From CAYFIW01 sp964343265 (GTDB lineage Bacteria > Chloroflexota > Dehalococcoidia > Lucifugimonadales > UBA826): 64,000 bases of DNA. Positions 36,468-45,232 of this stretch are shown piece by piece; position 1 is the stretch's first letter, and each line of letters begins with the position of its first letter. Under the pieces are notes generated by a model, which had not been told where the DNA came from, ran no database searches, and was given only the letters and a program-made list of their open reading frames with translations. The stretch covers positions 1 through 64,000 of the forward strand of contig CAYFIW010000003.1 in NCBI GenBank assembly GCA_964343265.1, given 5' to 3'. The position numbers and the translations under genes were made by a program.

Positions 36468-37094
36468 ATGAAGTTCAAAAATCTTTATTTATGTCGTGAA
36501 ATGCTTCAAATCGATCTAGAGCAGGTCTCGGCTATAGAAAAGGATGCTTTCCCAGATCTATTTCCACCGACCTCATTTATTAAAGAGTTAAAAAAAACGA
36601 GGTCTACCGCATTAGTTGCTGAAATGAACAATCTTCATCCAGACTATGATAGTCAATTGCCAACTACAGAAAGCAGCCTTAAAAAAAAACGAAACACTTA
36701 TAGAGGCGGATATACAGGTTGGCAAAAAGGACAAAATTTCATAGCAGGATACGCCATAGTCTGGGACATGGTAGACGTAGCACACATCATATCAATCGCC
36801 GTTAGAAGGAATATGAGGAGAAGAGGAATAGGAGAATTGCTTCTACTCAATGTTATTAGTACTTCAAGAGAAAAAGGAATGTCCAGTGTCACCTTAGAAG
36901 TTAGAAATTCTAACCTTCCAGCACAATCCTTATACGAGAAATTCAATTTTAGAGTGGAAGGAATCCGGAAGCATTATTACACGGACAATAGGGAGGATGC
37001 CCTAATAATGACTACGGACAATCTAACATCGATGAGCCATCGTGAACAACAAATCCTCAGATCGAGATCAGAGCACAAATACGGCCAGACATAA
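36468..37094 (+). CDS. rimI: GNAT acetyltransferase, RimI-like (ribosomal protein alanine N-acetyltransferase)
   Basis: A 208-residue GNAT-fold protein. The acetyl-CoA motif A is VRRNMRRRGIGELLL; motif B is VTLEVRNSNLPAQSLYEKFNF, as in RimI, followed by RKHYYTDNREDALIM. A non-family insertion of about 40 residues (Lys/Arg-rich, with RGGYTGWQKGQ) separates the first strands from motif D. I use ATG at 36468, with AAAAGG six bases upstream. The frame extends to ATG at 36378, but the extra 30 residues do not resemble the family. tsaB/tsaD, frequent neighbours of rimI, are not present. Confidence 0.82.
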   Translation: MKFKNLYLCREMLQIDLEQVSAIEKDAFPDLFPPTSFIKELKKTRSTALVAEMNNLHPDYDSQLPTTESSLKKKRNTYRGGYTGWQKGQNFIAGYAIVWDMVDVAHIISIAVRRNMRRRGIGELLLLNVISTSREKGMSSVTLEVRNSNLPAQSLYEKFNFRVEGIRKHYYTDNREDALIMTTDNLTSMSHREQQILRSRSEHKYGQT

Positions 37095-37117
37095 TGAATA
37101 GGAAAAAAATACCATTT

Positions 37118-37147
37118 TTGCCCGGCAACTTTTATACGTGTTATAAT
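37118..37147 (+). promoter_or_regulatory. Candidate promoter for the rpsB-tsf-pyrH-frr run
   Basis: TTGCCC (37118-37123), an 18-base spacer and a perfect TATAAT (37142-37147). Initiation would fall near 37154, about 80 bases before the rpsB ATG. It lies in the 138-bp gap between rimI and rpsB. Confidence 0.65.
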
Positions 37148-37232
37148 CCTTCGGCGCTTTTCAGATTCGGAAAGCGACTGAATGGCGACACAATATACTC
37201 ACAAAAACAAGCTTATTTCGGAAGGATTCATT

Positions 37233-38183
37233 ATGGTGCAGGACGTGGTCCAAGCGGAAGCCTCAGAGTCTCAAGATGATCGAAGAATAACTATGAAATC
37301 TCTGCTAGAAGCAGGAGTTCATTTTGGACATCAGAAAAGACGATGGAACCCAAAAATGGATGAATTTATATTCGCACATAGAAATGGAATCCATATAATC
37401 GATCTTGCTAAAACTCTTGGGAAAATTGAAGAAGCGGCTGAATTTCTGACAACGGTCGCCGCGGAAGGGAAAAAAATACTCTTCGTTGGAACAAAAAAAC
37501 AGGCACAAGACACCATAGAAGCCGAAGCGGAAAGAAGTAACTCATTATATATTTCCAATAGGTGGCTTGGTGGAACACTAACAAATTTTAGAACCATACA
37601 GTCCAGAATTGATCATCTCGTAGATTTGGAAACTCGCCGTGAAAGTGGTGAATTCAATCAATTAACTAAGAAAGAGTCTCTTGGGTACGACGAGCAAATC
37701 CGCAGACTGAATCGGAATTTGTCTGGTATCAAAGAAATGACCGAGATGCCTGGTGCCCTATTTATTATAGATATTGGTAAAGAGGAAATTGCTGTTAACG
37801 AGGCGATAAGAGTTGGAATACCGATCGTAGCGTTAGTGGATTCCGATTGTAACCCAGAACTAATAGACCACCCAGTGCCTGGTAACGACGATGCGATCAG
37901 ATCCATCCGGCTAATTACAGGTAGGATGTCTGATGCGATTATAGAGGGCCAAAACCAGAGACTGGCTGACCAGACTGACACCGGTGAAAGTACATCCCAA
38001 GGCGGATCATCCCCTCGCATGGTGACATATTCCACAGTCACTTTAGAAGACTCGGAAACACAAGATGACGAAGAAACAGAAGATTCAGAAGACGTTACTT
38101 CAATAACGGATGAACCTTCTAATGAATCAAGCAGTGGGCAAATTGAAGAAAATGATCAGGATGAGACAACCACTAAAGAGTAA
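37233..38183 (+). CDS. rpsB: 30S ribosomal protein S2 with acidic C-terminal tail
   Basis: S2 binds the 30S head-body junction and is needed for S1 docking. The start RRITMKSLLEAGVHFGHQKRRWNPKM and GTKKQAQDTIEAEAERSN, NRWLGGTLTNF, and the VDSDCNPELIDHPVPGNDDAIRSI C-terminal core are highly conserved. ATG 37233 is used because GGAAGG is close upstream; the frame opens 17 codons earlier at 37182. Beyond the core (about residue 240) lies an extra tail of about 75 residues rich in Asp, Glu, Ser and Thr and ending in a poly-acidic stretch, giving 316 residues in all against about 240 in E. coli. Confidence 0.96.
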   Translation: MVQDVVQAEASESQDDRRITMKSLLEAGVHFGHQKRRWNPKMDEFIFAHRNGIHIIDLAKTLGKIEEAAEFLTTVAAEGKKILFVGTKKQAQDTIEAEAERSNSLYISNRWLGGTLTNFRTIQSRIDHLVDLETRRESGEFNQLTKKESLGYDEQIRRLNRNLSGIKEMTEMPGALFIIDIGKEEIAVNEAIRVGIPIVALVDSDCNPELIDHPVPGNDDAIRSIRLITGRMSDAIIEGQNQRLADQTDTGESTSQGGSSPRMVTYSTVTLEDSETQDDEETEDSEDVTSITDEPSNESSSGQIEENDQDETTTKE

Positions 38184-38239
38184 TTCTTTAAATGCCTTCT
38201 GATTGTGGCAATCCTATATAAAACAAATCAGGTGTAAGA

Positions 38240-38728
38240 TTGGCAACTAATACTGAACTGATAAAACAACTTAGAGAATTGACAAGTGCAGGCGTTATGG
38301 ACTGCAAACGAGCTTTGGAAGAAAGCGATGGAGACGTATCGAAAGCGGAAAAGCTCCTTAAGGATCAAGGCATAGCATCAGCAGCTAAAAAGGCATCCAG
38401 AGAAACCGACCAAGGGGTAATCGAAACATACGTACACAGTGGTGGCAGAATAGCAGCTATAGTGGAGGTCAATTGTGAGACTGATTTCGTCGCACGCACT
38501 GATGAATTCTCATCTCTGGCGCACGACATCGCGATGCAAATCGCCGCTATGGATCCCGCTACAGTGGGAGGAGATGAACCAGAAGCAAACCCAGAAGAGT
38601 CTCTATTGCTTCAACCATTCATCAAAGATCCGTCGAAAAGTATTCAAGACCTTATAAATGAAACTGTTGGGAAGCTGGGTGAAAACATTCGAGTGCGAAG
38701 ATTTCAAAGATTCTCTCTGGGAGAGTAA
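38240..38728 (+). CDS. tsf: Translation elongation factor Ts, short form
   Basis: Nucleotide-exchange factor for EF-Tu. The N-terminal UBA-like domain LRELTSAGVMDCKRALEESDGD (about 9-30) and the exchange segment IVEVNCETDFVARTDEF, containing the TDFV motif, are clear. The protein is only 162 residues (E. coli has 283), with a single short core domain as in Thermus-type short EF-Ts, ending after IRVRRFQRF. TTG at 38240 is used with AGGTG close upstream. It follows rpsB in the normal order. Confidence 0.95.
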   Translation: MATNTELIKQLRELTSAGVMDCKRALEESDGDVSKAEKLLKDQGIASAAKKASRETDQGVIETYVHSGGRIAAIVEVNCETDFVARTDEFSSLAHDIAMQIAAMDPATVGGDEPEANPEESLLLQPFIKDPSKSIQDLINETVGKLGENIRVRRFQRFSLGE

Positions 38729-38737
38729 TTTAAAATA

Positions 38738-39475
38738 ATGTCTGAGGTCCGCTTTAAACGTGTACTCCTCAAACTGAGCGGCGAATCTTTAAAGGGGACC
38801 AGGTCGCATGGTATAGATCCGGATTCCCTCGATTACATGGCTGGCGAAATAAAATCCGTGATTAATATGGGTGTCGAACTAGGAATAGTAGTAGGTGGAG
38901 GGAACATTTGGAGAGGATCAGAAGCTGAGCTCGAAGGTATGGATCGAGCGAGTGCTGACTATGCAGGAATGTTGGCAACAGTGATTAGTGCTTTAGCACT
39001 GCAAGAATCTATGGAAAGAAAACATAAGCTTGATACTAGAACTCTGAGCGCTATAAACATTCAACAAGTGGCAGAACCATACATAAGAAGAAGAGCAATA
39101 CGTCACCTTGAGAAAGGAAGAGTAGTTTTATTTGCTGCTGGCACAGGAAACCCATTTGTTACGACTGACACAGGTTCTGCTCTTAGAGCTCTCGAAATAG
39201 ATGCTAATGTACTCCTAATGGCTAAAAATGACGTGGACGGAGTATATGACAAAGACCCCAAAACGAATAAGGACGCAAAAAGATTCGATCATATTACGTA
39301 TCTGGATGCGATAGAACGAAGACTCAGAGTAATGGACACTACCGCATTATCATTGTGTATGGAACATGATGTTCCAATAGTTGTGTTTGATCTGTTTGAC
39401 GAAGGTAATTTGGCAAAAATTGTCAAAGGTGAAACTATTGGCACCTTGGTCTCCGACAATAATCCTAAAGAATGA
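38738..39475 (+). CDS. pyrH: Uridylate kinase (UMP kinase)
   Basis: Bacterial hexameric UMP kinase of the amino-acid kinase fold, 245 residues. Conserved parts: KLSGESLKG (phosphate loop, about 12-20), VVGGGNIWRG (about 50-59), DYAGMLATVISALALQ, GTGNPFVTTDTGSALRA, and VDGVYDKDPKTNKDAKRF. It makes UDP for RNA and for UDP-sugar formation by GalU. The ATG is 9 bp after tsf. Likely allosteric control by GTP/UTP is a family property, not something the sequence proves. Confidence 0.97.
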   Translation: MSEVRFKRVLLKLSGESLKGTRSHGIDPDSLDYMAGEIKSVINMGVELGIVVGGGNIWRGSEAELEGMDRASADYAGMLATVISALALQESMERKHKLDTRTLSAINIQQVAEPYIRRRAIRHLEKGRVVLFAAGTGNPFVTTDTGSALRALEIDANVLLMAKNDVDGVYDKDPKTNKDAKRFDHITYLDAIERRLRVMDTTALSLCMEHDVPIVVFDLFDEGNLAKIVKGETIGTLVSDNNPKE

Positions 39476-39501
39476 AAATTTAACTCTGGAGAATCATCGC
39501 A

Positions 39502-40065
39502 ATGACTATCGTAATTGAAATAATTGATGACACAAAGGAACGTATGCAGAAAAGTGTAGACGCGCTAAACAGAGATTTAAGCGCGGTAAGAACTGGCAGA
39601 GCATCTACCGGATTGATCGAGAACATAACAGTAGACTATTACGGCACACCAACTCCACTTGGCCAACTGTCATCAATCACAGTGCCAGAAGCTAGGACTA
39701 TAGTTATACAACCTTGGGACAAAGACTCACTAGGTGAGATAGAAAAAAGCATTTCGCAATCTCAAACAGGTTTAGTTCCTAACAATGACGGATCCATAAT
39801 AAGGATTTCTGTCCCTGAACTTACTGAGGAAAGAAGACGAGAAATGGTTAAGATGGTAGGTGGTATGGTGGAGCAAGGCCATGTTTCAGTAAGAAACATC
39901 CGCAGAGATAGTCTAGAATCTTTTCGCACATTAGAAAAAGATAAAGATATTTCACAAGATGAAAGTCGAAAAGCTCAGGAAGATCTTCAAAAAGTGACAG
40001 ATACTTTCATAGCCAAAATGGACGGTTTGAAGTCAGATAAAGAAAAAGAAGTTATGGAAGTTTAA
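39502..40065 (+). CDS. frr: Ribosome recycling factor
   Basis: 187 residues, splits post-termination ribosomes with EF-G. The sequence LNRDLSAVRTGRASTGLIENI, the YYGTPTPLGQLSSITVPEARTIVIQPWD core, and NNDGSIIRISVPELTEERRREMVK are diagnostic. The C-terminal helix QDESRKAQEDLQKVTDTFIAKMD completes the three-helix bundle. TCTGGAG lies upstream of the ATG. It lies 26 bp after pyrH and 50 bp before uppS. Confidence 0.97.
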   Translation: MTIVIEIIDDTKERMQKSVDALNRDLSAVRTGRASTGLIENITVDYYGTPTPLGQLSSITVPEARTIVIQPWDKDSLGEIEKSISQSQTGLVPNNDGSIIRISVPELTEERRREMVKMVGGMVEQGHVSVRNIRRDSLESFRTLEKDKDISQDESRKAQEDLQKVTDTFIAKMDGLKSDKEKEVMEV

Positions 40066-40115
40066 TCCACCACCTCGGGAAATATCCCACTGATGACGTG
40101 GACATAAAATAAAAA

Positions 40116-40841
40116 GTGACTCAATCAAACACTCCTAATTTGAATCCTAACCTGCCACTTAGACACGTGGGAATCATTATGGATGGCAATGGAAGATGGG
40201 CACATTCCAAAGGTATGGAGAGAGAAAAAGGCCATAGGCAAGGGACAAAAAATCTCAATGAAATCCTTACTACTTTTACGGAATACGGAGTAGAAACCGT
40301 AACCTTATATGCATTTTCTACGGAAAACTGGAACCGCCCTCGTAATGAAGTCCAAAACATATTCGATTTGTTGGTTGAATCGGTGGCGAATGATCTTGAG
40401 GAATTAAACGAAAACAACATAGAGATCAAACACATTGGGGAGAAATCAGGACTCCCTTTAGAGGTGGTACATGCAGTCAGTCAGGCAGAAGACAGGACTT
40501 CAAACAACACTGGACTGAAACTCCTCATAGCCTTTAATTATGGTGGCAGATCAGAAATTGTTAGAGCTGTTAAGCAAATAATCATAGATGAACTGGATTC
40601 GAATGATGTTAAAGAAGAAAGTATAGAGAATAGGCTTTATACTTCAGGCATACCTCATCCCGATTTAATCATCAGAACTGCCGGCGAAAAAAGGTTAAGT
40701 AATTTTTTATTATGGCAATCTGCTTACTCAGAATATTATTTCACTGATGTTCTCTGGCCTGAATTTAACAAAAATGATGCTAAGACTGCCGTAGAAGAAT
40801 ATTTATCAAGGAATCGCAGATACGGATCTTTGAATACTTAG
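40116..40841 (+). CDS. uppS: Undecaprenyl (polyprenyl) diphosphate synthase
   Basis: Cis-prenyltransferase that builds the lipid carrier for wall glycans and possibly for the UbiA-type phosphoribosyltransferase. The signature HVGIIMDGNGRWA is near residue 17-29, followed by GHRQGTKNLNEIL, TLYAFSTENWNRP, LLIAFNYGGRSEI, PHPDLIIRTAGEKRLSNFLLWQSAYSE and the C-terminal YFTDVLWPEF. The 241-residue length is normal. It starts with GTG at 40116. It is next to cdsA as in most bacteria. Product chain length cannot be predicted. Confidence 0.95.
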   Translation: MTQSNTPNLNPNLPLRHVGIIMDGNGRWAHSKGMEREKGHRQGTKNLNEILTTFTEYGVETVTLYAFSTENWNRPRNEVQNIFDLLVESVANDLEELNENNIEIKHIGEKSGLPLEVVHAVSQAEDRTSNNTGLKLLIAFNYGGRSEIVRAVKQIIIDELDSNDVKEESIENRLYTSGIPHPDLIIRTAGEKRLSNFLLWQSAYSEYYFTDVLWPEFNKNDAKTAVEEYLSRNRRYGSLNT

Positions 40842-40890
40842 AGACAGTGCATTTGATACAGGCGAACATAGGTGTGGAAGGTAGAGAATT

Positions 40891-41703
40891 TTGAAAACCC
40901 GCGTCCTGAGTTCTATGCTAGCAATTCCCATAGTACTTTCCTTGACCTATTTTGGAAACATATGGTTTTTAGCACTAATGATTTTTGGGTCAGTATTAGC
41001 TGCCTATGAGTTAAGCAACTTCTTGGCCCAAAAAAAAATGCGGACGACACCTTTGTTATCAGCTTTTATCTCAGGATCATTAGTTTTAACAGGGTTCATA
41101 TTAGCGAAGCTTGATATGAACTCAATTGCCTTCCCTTTAGGCATTTCGATTTTAAGCTTAGCTAGTGTGGCTATACTTCCTTTATTCGCGCCACGTGCTC
41201 CTACAATCCTTACTAACCTGTTTATTAGTATCGCTGCCGGTGTATATGTGGGAGGTCTCCTATGCTTCGCTCCGTTACTCCGAGAAGGGCCAAATGGATT
41301 GGAATGGACGTTGTATCTGTTTGTGACGATCACCCTCACAGACTCAGGTGCCTATGCTGTCGGAAAAACTATTGGTAGGACCCCTTTCTTCCCGAAAATC
41401 AGTCCATCAAAAACTTTAGAGGGTGCTCTCGGCGGATTGGTTTTCGGGGTAATAGGTTCATTATTATCCGTACATTTTTTGGAAATCAAAATGGTCACAC
41501 TTATAGAGTCCTCTGTCACGGGATTAATTTTATCTTCTTGTGCCCAAATCGGTGACCTATACGAATCCCTCCTAAAGAGAAAATCCGGAGTTAAAGACTC
41601 AGGAAGACTTTTACCTGGCCATGGCGGCGCCTTAGACAGACTAGATTCAATTGTTTTCAGTCTATGCGTCTTGTATTATTTTACTCAATGGATCTCAACA
41701 TGA
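40891..41703 (+). CDS. cdsA: Phosphatidate cytidylyltransferase
   Basis: Makes CDP-diacylglycerol, the precursor of phospholipids. 270 residues with about eight predicted membrane helices. The CDP-alcohol cytidylyltransferase signature near the C-terminus reads KRKSGVKDSGRLLPGHGGALDRLDS, and SPSKTLEGALGG precedes it. TTG at 40891 follows GGAAGG, about ten bases upstream; the resulting N-terminus KTRVLSSMLAIPIVL is normal. The stop overlaps the dxr start by ATGA. Confidence 0.95.
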   Translation: MKTRVLSSMLAIPIVLSLTYFGNIWFLALMIFGSVLAAYELSNFLAQKKMRTTPLLSAFISGSLVLTGFILAKLDMNSIAFPLGISILSLASVAILPLFAPRAPTILTNLFISIAAGVYVGGLLCFAPLLREGPNGLEWTLYLFVTITLTDSGAYAVGKTIGRTPFFPKISPSKTLEGALGGLVFGVIGSLLSVHFLEIKMVTLIESSVTGLILSSCAQIGDLYESLLKRKSGVKDSGRLLPGHGGALDRLDSIVFSLCVLYYFTQWIST

Positions 41704-42848
41704 AAGGGCTTTCAGTTCTTGGTTCCACGGGCTCAATAGGAACTCAAACACTAGACGTTGTCCGTGCACACCCAGACAAACTAAAAATAGTAGGGCTTGC
41801 TGCTAATAGTAATTACAAACTACTGTTAAACCAGATTGAAGAGTTTAAACCGCAGTTTGTATACCTAAACACGTATAACACTGCTTTGAATAACCTACCT
41901 GATTGCGTTCATGTAGTGAATGATATATCTGAGTTGATAATCAATGGTCAAGTTGAAATTGTCGTAACCGCCACAACAGGATATGCCTCCGTAATACCTA
42001 CTTTAGCCGCGGTAGATCTCGGAATAGACATAGCATTGGCTAATAAAGAATCAATCGTCATGCTTGGACCTATTCTGATGAACAAAATCGAGAAAAGCTC
42101 CTCTAGTTTATTACCGTTAGACAGCGAACCAAGTGCTATATGGCAATGTATAAGAGGAGAAAACTCTCACCCTGAGAAACTCTTGATCACGGCATCCGGT
42201 GGGGCATTTAGGGATGTTGATATCAAAGAACTTAAAAATGTAACCAAAAATGATGCCTTAAAACATCCCACCTGGAACATGGGAGCTAAAATAACTGTGG
42301 ATTCAGCGACTATGATGAACAAAGCGTTCGAAGTCATTGAAGCAAAATGGTTATTTAACGTGGATTGGGATCAAATAGAGGTTGCAATACACCCTGAAAG
42401 TATTATTCACTCAATGGTTGAATTTGAAGATGGAGTAACTAAAGCACAATTAAGCGTCCCAGATATGCGATTACCTATACAGCATGCATTATTCTTCCCA
42501 GAGAGAATAAAATCTTCCGAACCAAATAGATTTAGACCGACAGATACAAAACAACTAACCTTCAAAGAGATAGATCGAGAGAGATATCCATGCTTTCACA
42601 TGGCAATTGACTATGCAAAAAGGGGCGATACATGGCCATCAGCATTATGCGGAGCCGACGAAGGAGCTGTAGATAAATTTCTAGAAGGTTCCATATCTTT
42701 TGTTGAAATAGAATCCGTCATCAAACATGTTATGGAACTACATCGACCTTACAAAGACCCGAACGTAGATCAGATCATAGATGCCTACAGATGGGCGAAA
42801 ACGCAAGTAGAAGAGTTAATCGGAACTAAAACAGGAACACCTTCATGA
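41700..42848 (+). CDS. dxr: 1-deoxy-D-xylulose 5-phosphate reductoisomerase
   Basis: First committed MEP-pathway enzyme. The NADPH-binding motif GSTGSIGTQTLDVV is at the N-terminus. ANKESIVMLG, LPLDSEPSAIWQCI, SGGAFRD, and VDSATMMNKAFEVIEAKWLF (metal and substrate site) are conserved. I use ATG 41700 (382 residues) because it overlaps the cdsA stop as ATGA; the frame runs back to 41664 with no family-like residues. Its 3' end overlaps rseP by ATGA. Confidence 0.95.
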   Translation: MKGLSVLGSTGSIGTQTLDVVRAHPDKLKIVGLAANSNYKLLLNQIEEFKPQFVYLNTYNTALNNLPDCVHVVNDISELIINGQVEIVVTATTGYASVIPTLAAVDLGIDIALANKESIVMLGPILMNKIEKSSSSLLPLDSEPSAIWQCIRGENSHPEKLLITASGGAFRDVDIKELKNVTKNDALKHPTWNMGAKITVDSATMMNKAFEVIEAKWLFNVDWDQIEVAIHPESIIHSMVEFEDGVTKAQLSVPDMRLPIQHALFFPERIKSSEPNRFRPTDTKQLTFKEIDRERYPCFHMAIDYAKRGDTWPSALCGADEGAVDKFLEGSISFVEIESVIKHVMELHRPYKDPNVDQIIDAYRWAKTQVEELIGTKTGTPS

Positions 42849-44038
42849 TGGACTTACCAGGTTGGCTACTAGTCATACCAATCTTGGGGTTTTTGGTGTT
42901 TGTCCATGAATTAGGACATTTTCTAACCGCCAAACATTTCAATATTAAGGTAACTGAATTTGGATTCGGCTTCCCCCCAAGAATTTGGGGGATAACAAAA
43001 GGTGAAACCCTTTACTCAATAAATCTAATTCCTATCGGTGGCTTTGTAAAAATGGTTGGTGAGGAAGATCCGACTGAGGAGAGAAGTTTCGCGAGGAAAA
43101 GTGTAGCAGTCCGATCTGCAGTATTACTTGCAGGTCCTTTTATGAATTTACTCATACCAATCCTAATTTACACAATAATCCTTGCTTTACCCCATGACAA
43201 AATAGTAGGTACTGTGACGATTGCAGGAGTAGCCCCTCAGTCACCCGCCAAGGTAGCCGGCATGGCTCCAGGAGATGCAATTTTGGCGGTTAATGGCAAA
43301 TTGATAGAGAGCCATACGGACCTAGTCGATGAAATTCAGAAACATAAGGAAAAACCTGTGGAATTTGCTGTTAGAAAATCAGCAAATGTCACTGGATTTA
43401 GTTCTTCGCCAGAATTTTCACATGTCGAAAATGTGACATTGGTCCCTAGAAAGTCTCCTCCAAATCTAAAAATTGTTGAAAAAGTTAACGATCCAAAAAC
43501 AGAAGTAACTCTTAAAGAAGCCAGAACCTATGACATAAATGCTGATGTAGGTGACACTTTAAAACAGGGCTCCGTGGGGATACTTATTGGCACTTCCAAT
43601 CCTAAGACCGTAAAAGAAAGAGAGCCCATTTTAAGTGCTATCCCGGCCTCTTTTGAAAAAATCATACAAGTTGTCACCTACACATTCTCTGGGCTAGGAG
43701 GATGGATGTCTGGAGGAGAAGACCCGGGACTTACCGGGCCAATCGGAATAGCTCAGGTTACTGGGGAAGTGGCAAAAGTAGGTATGTTTCCAATTTTCGA
43801 ACTCACTGCTTTGATAAGTATAAGTCTTGCAATTATAAACATTTTGCCAATACCCGCCTTAGATGGAGGGCGCCTAGCTTTTGTTCTAATCGAGGGAATT
43901 AGAAACGGGAAAAAGATATCGCCCAATGTTGAAGGGGCTATTCATATGACAGGTTTCGCCGTACTAATAGGTCTAATTTTGCTAATGAGTTACTTCGATG
44001 TTGTCAGAATCATAACTGGACAAGGTTTCCTACAATAA
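42845..44038 (+). CDS. rseP: RIP site-2 protease RseP/RasP
   Basis: Intramembrane zinc metalloprotease, 397 residues. The HELGH motif is at 21-25 in the first helix. A single PDZ domain (about 125-165, GVAPQSPAKVAGMAPGDAILAVNG) and the third motif NILPIPALDGGRL in a C-terminal helix complete the pattern. It has one PDZ rather than two, as in Gram-positive RasP. Normal substrates are anti-sigma factors and remnant signal peptides. Its start overlaps dxr by ATGA. The next gene is ispG, not bamA, so the Gram-negative outer-membrane neighbourhood is absent. Confidence 0.94.
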   Translation: MMDLPGWLLVIPILGFLVFVHELGHFLTAKHFNIKVTEFGFGFPPRIWGITKGETLYSINLIPIGGFVKMVGEEDPTEERSFARKSVAVRSAVLLAGPFMNLLIPILIYTIILALPHDKIVGTVTIAGVAPQSPAKVAGMAPGDAILAVNGKLIESHTDLVDEIQKHKEKPVEFAVRKSANVTGFSSSPEFSHVENVTLVPRKSPPNLKIVEKVNDPKTEVTLKEARTYDINADVGDTLKQGSVGILIGTSNPKTVKEREPILSAIPASFEKIIQVVTYTFSGLGGWMSGGEDPGLTGPIGIAQVTGEVAKVGMFPIFELTALISISLAIINILPIPALDGGRLAFVLIEGIRNGKKISPNVEGAIHMTGFAVLIGLILLMSYFDVVRIITGQGFLQ

Positions 44039-44065
44039 TTTCTCAAAAGCAACTAAAGGTTACAT

Positions 44066-45232
44066 ATGAAAAGAAGAATCACACAATCAATCTATGTAGG
44101 TAACGTTGAAGTTGGCGGTAATTCAAAAATAACAGTCCAGTCTATGACAAAAACTGACACTAGAGACGTCGAATCAACAATATACGAAATCAGATTGTTG
44201 GAAGAGGCCGGCTGCGAGATAGTTAGGTGTGCTGTACCAGACATTGAAGCAGCAAAGGCTTTAAAAGAAATTAAAAAACAATCCAAAATTCCCATAGTGG
44301 CTGATATTCATTTTCATCATCAAATAGCTATAGAATCAATGAAAAGTGGAGTTGATTGCCTCAGACTCAATCCAGGAAACATACGTGATCCTGAAAAAGT
44401 CAAAATGGTGGTAAAAGAAGCAAAGGAACGAAATATTCCTATCAGGATAGGGGTGAATTTTGGAAGCTTACCCCCAGTCGGAGGCATAGGGAAAACAAAA
44501 GGATTATCCAGACATGCTGACGGCGTGAATTTACTAAACAAAGGTAGCCAAAATACTGGTTTCTATAGTGCAGTTGACCACATGGTTGCCACAGGTCTTT
44601 GGGAGATAGGGATACTTGAAAGTCTGGATTTTAATTTAATTAAGATATCTTTGAAAGCATTCGATATAGACACTACAGTTGAATCCTATAGACGGATGGC
44701 AAAATTAGTCCCCTATCCACTACATCTAGGAATAACTGAAGCCGGTACGGAAAAGTCCGGAAGTATAAGAAGTTCTATTGGCCTTGGAATACTACTCTAT
44801 GAAGGCATAGGTGACACCATCAGGGTCAGTCTTAGTGACGAGTCTGTTAAAGAGGTGGAGGTGGGTTTTGAGATATTGAAAGCACTTGAACTTCGGAAAG
44901 AAGGCCCAGTGCTTGTTGCATGTCCAAGTTGCGGCAGGGCTGATGTAGATGTCAGAAAATTAGCAAGTGAAGTAGACGATTTACTGAAAAAGAATAAAAG
45001 TTCTATCAAAGTTGCAGTGATGGGATGTGAAGTAAACGGTCCAGGCGAAGCGAAGGATGCAGATGTTGGAATCGCTGCAGGCGCAGGAAGGGCGGTCATT
45101 TTCAGAAAAGGGAAAAAGTCAAAAATAGTTGACGAAAAAGACATGCTAAATACTTTAATGGAGGAAGTCAGAAAAGCTGAAAAAGACAGTTCTACCGTTG
45201 GAGCAGATGAAAAAGGAGTGGCTTCGACATGA
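44066..45232 (+). CDS. ispG: 4-hydroxy-3-methylbut-2-en-1-yl diphosphate synthase (GcpE)
   Basis: Fe-S enzyme of the MEP pathway converting MEcPP to HMBPP. 388 residues, short bacterial form. The N-terminal TIM barrel starts IYVGNVEVGGNSKITVQSMTKTDT; the C-terminal cluster domain has ACPSCGRADVDV and VMGCEVNGPGEAKDADVGIA with three cluster cysteines. It reads directly into proS with a 4-bp overlap. The final 15 residues (DSSTVGADEKGVAST) are an extension with no motif. With dxr, ispD and ispF in the same window, the MEP route is clearly used. Confidence 0.96.
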   Translation: MKRRITQSIYVGNVEVGGNSKITVQSMTKTDTRDVESTIYEIRLLEEAGCEIVRCAVPDIEAAKALKEIKKQSKIPIVADIHFHHQIAIESMKSGVDCLRLNPGNIRDPEKVKMVVKEAKERNIPIRIGVNFGSLPPVGGIGKTKGLSRHADGVNLLNKGSQNTGFYSAVDHMVATGLWEIGILESLDFNLIKISLKAFDIDTTVESYRRMAKLVPYPLHLGITEAGTEKSGSIRSSIGLGILLYEGIGDTIRVSLSDESVKEVEVGFEILKALELRKEGPVLVACPSCGRADVDVRKLASEVDDLLKKNKSSIKVAVMGCEVNGPGEAKDADVGIAAGAGRAVIFRKGKKSKIVDEKDMLNTLMEEVRKAEKDSSTVGADEKGVAST

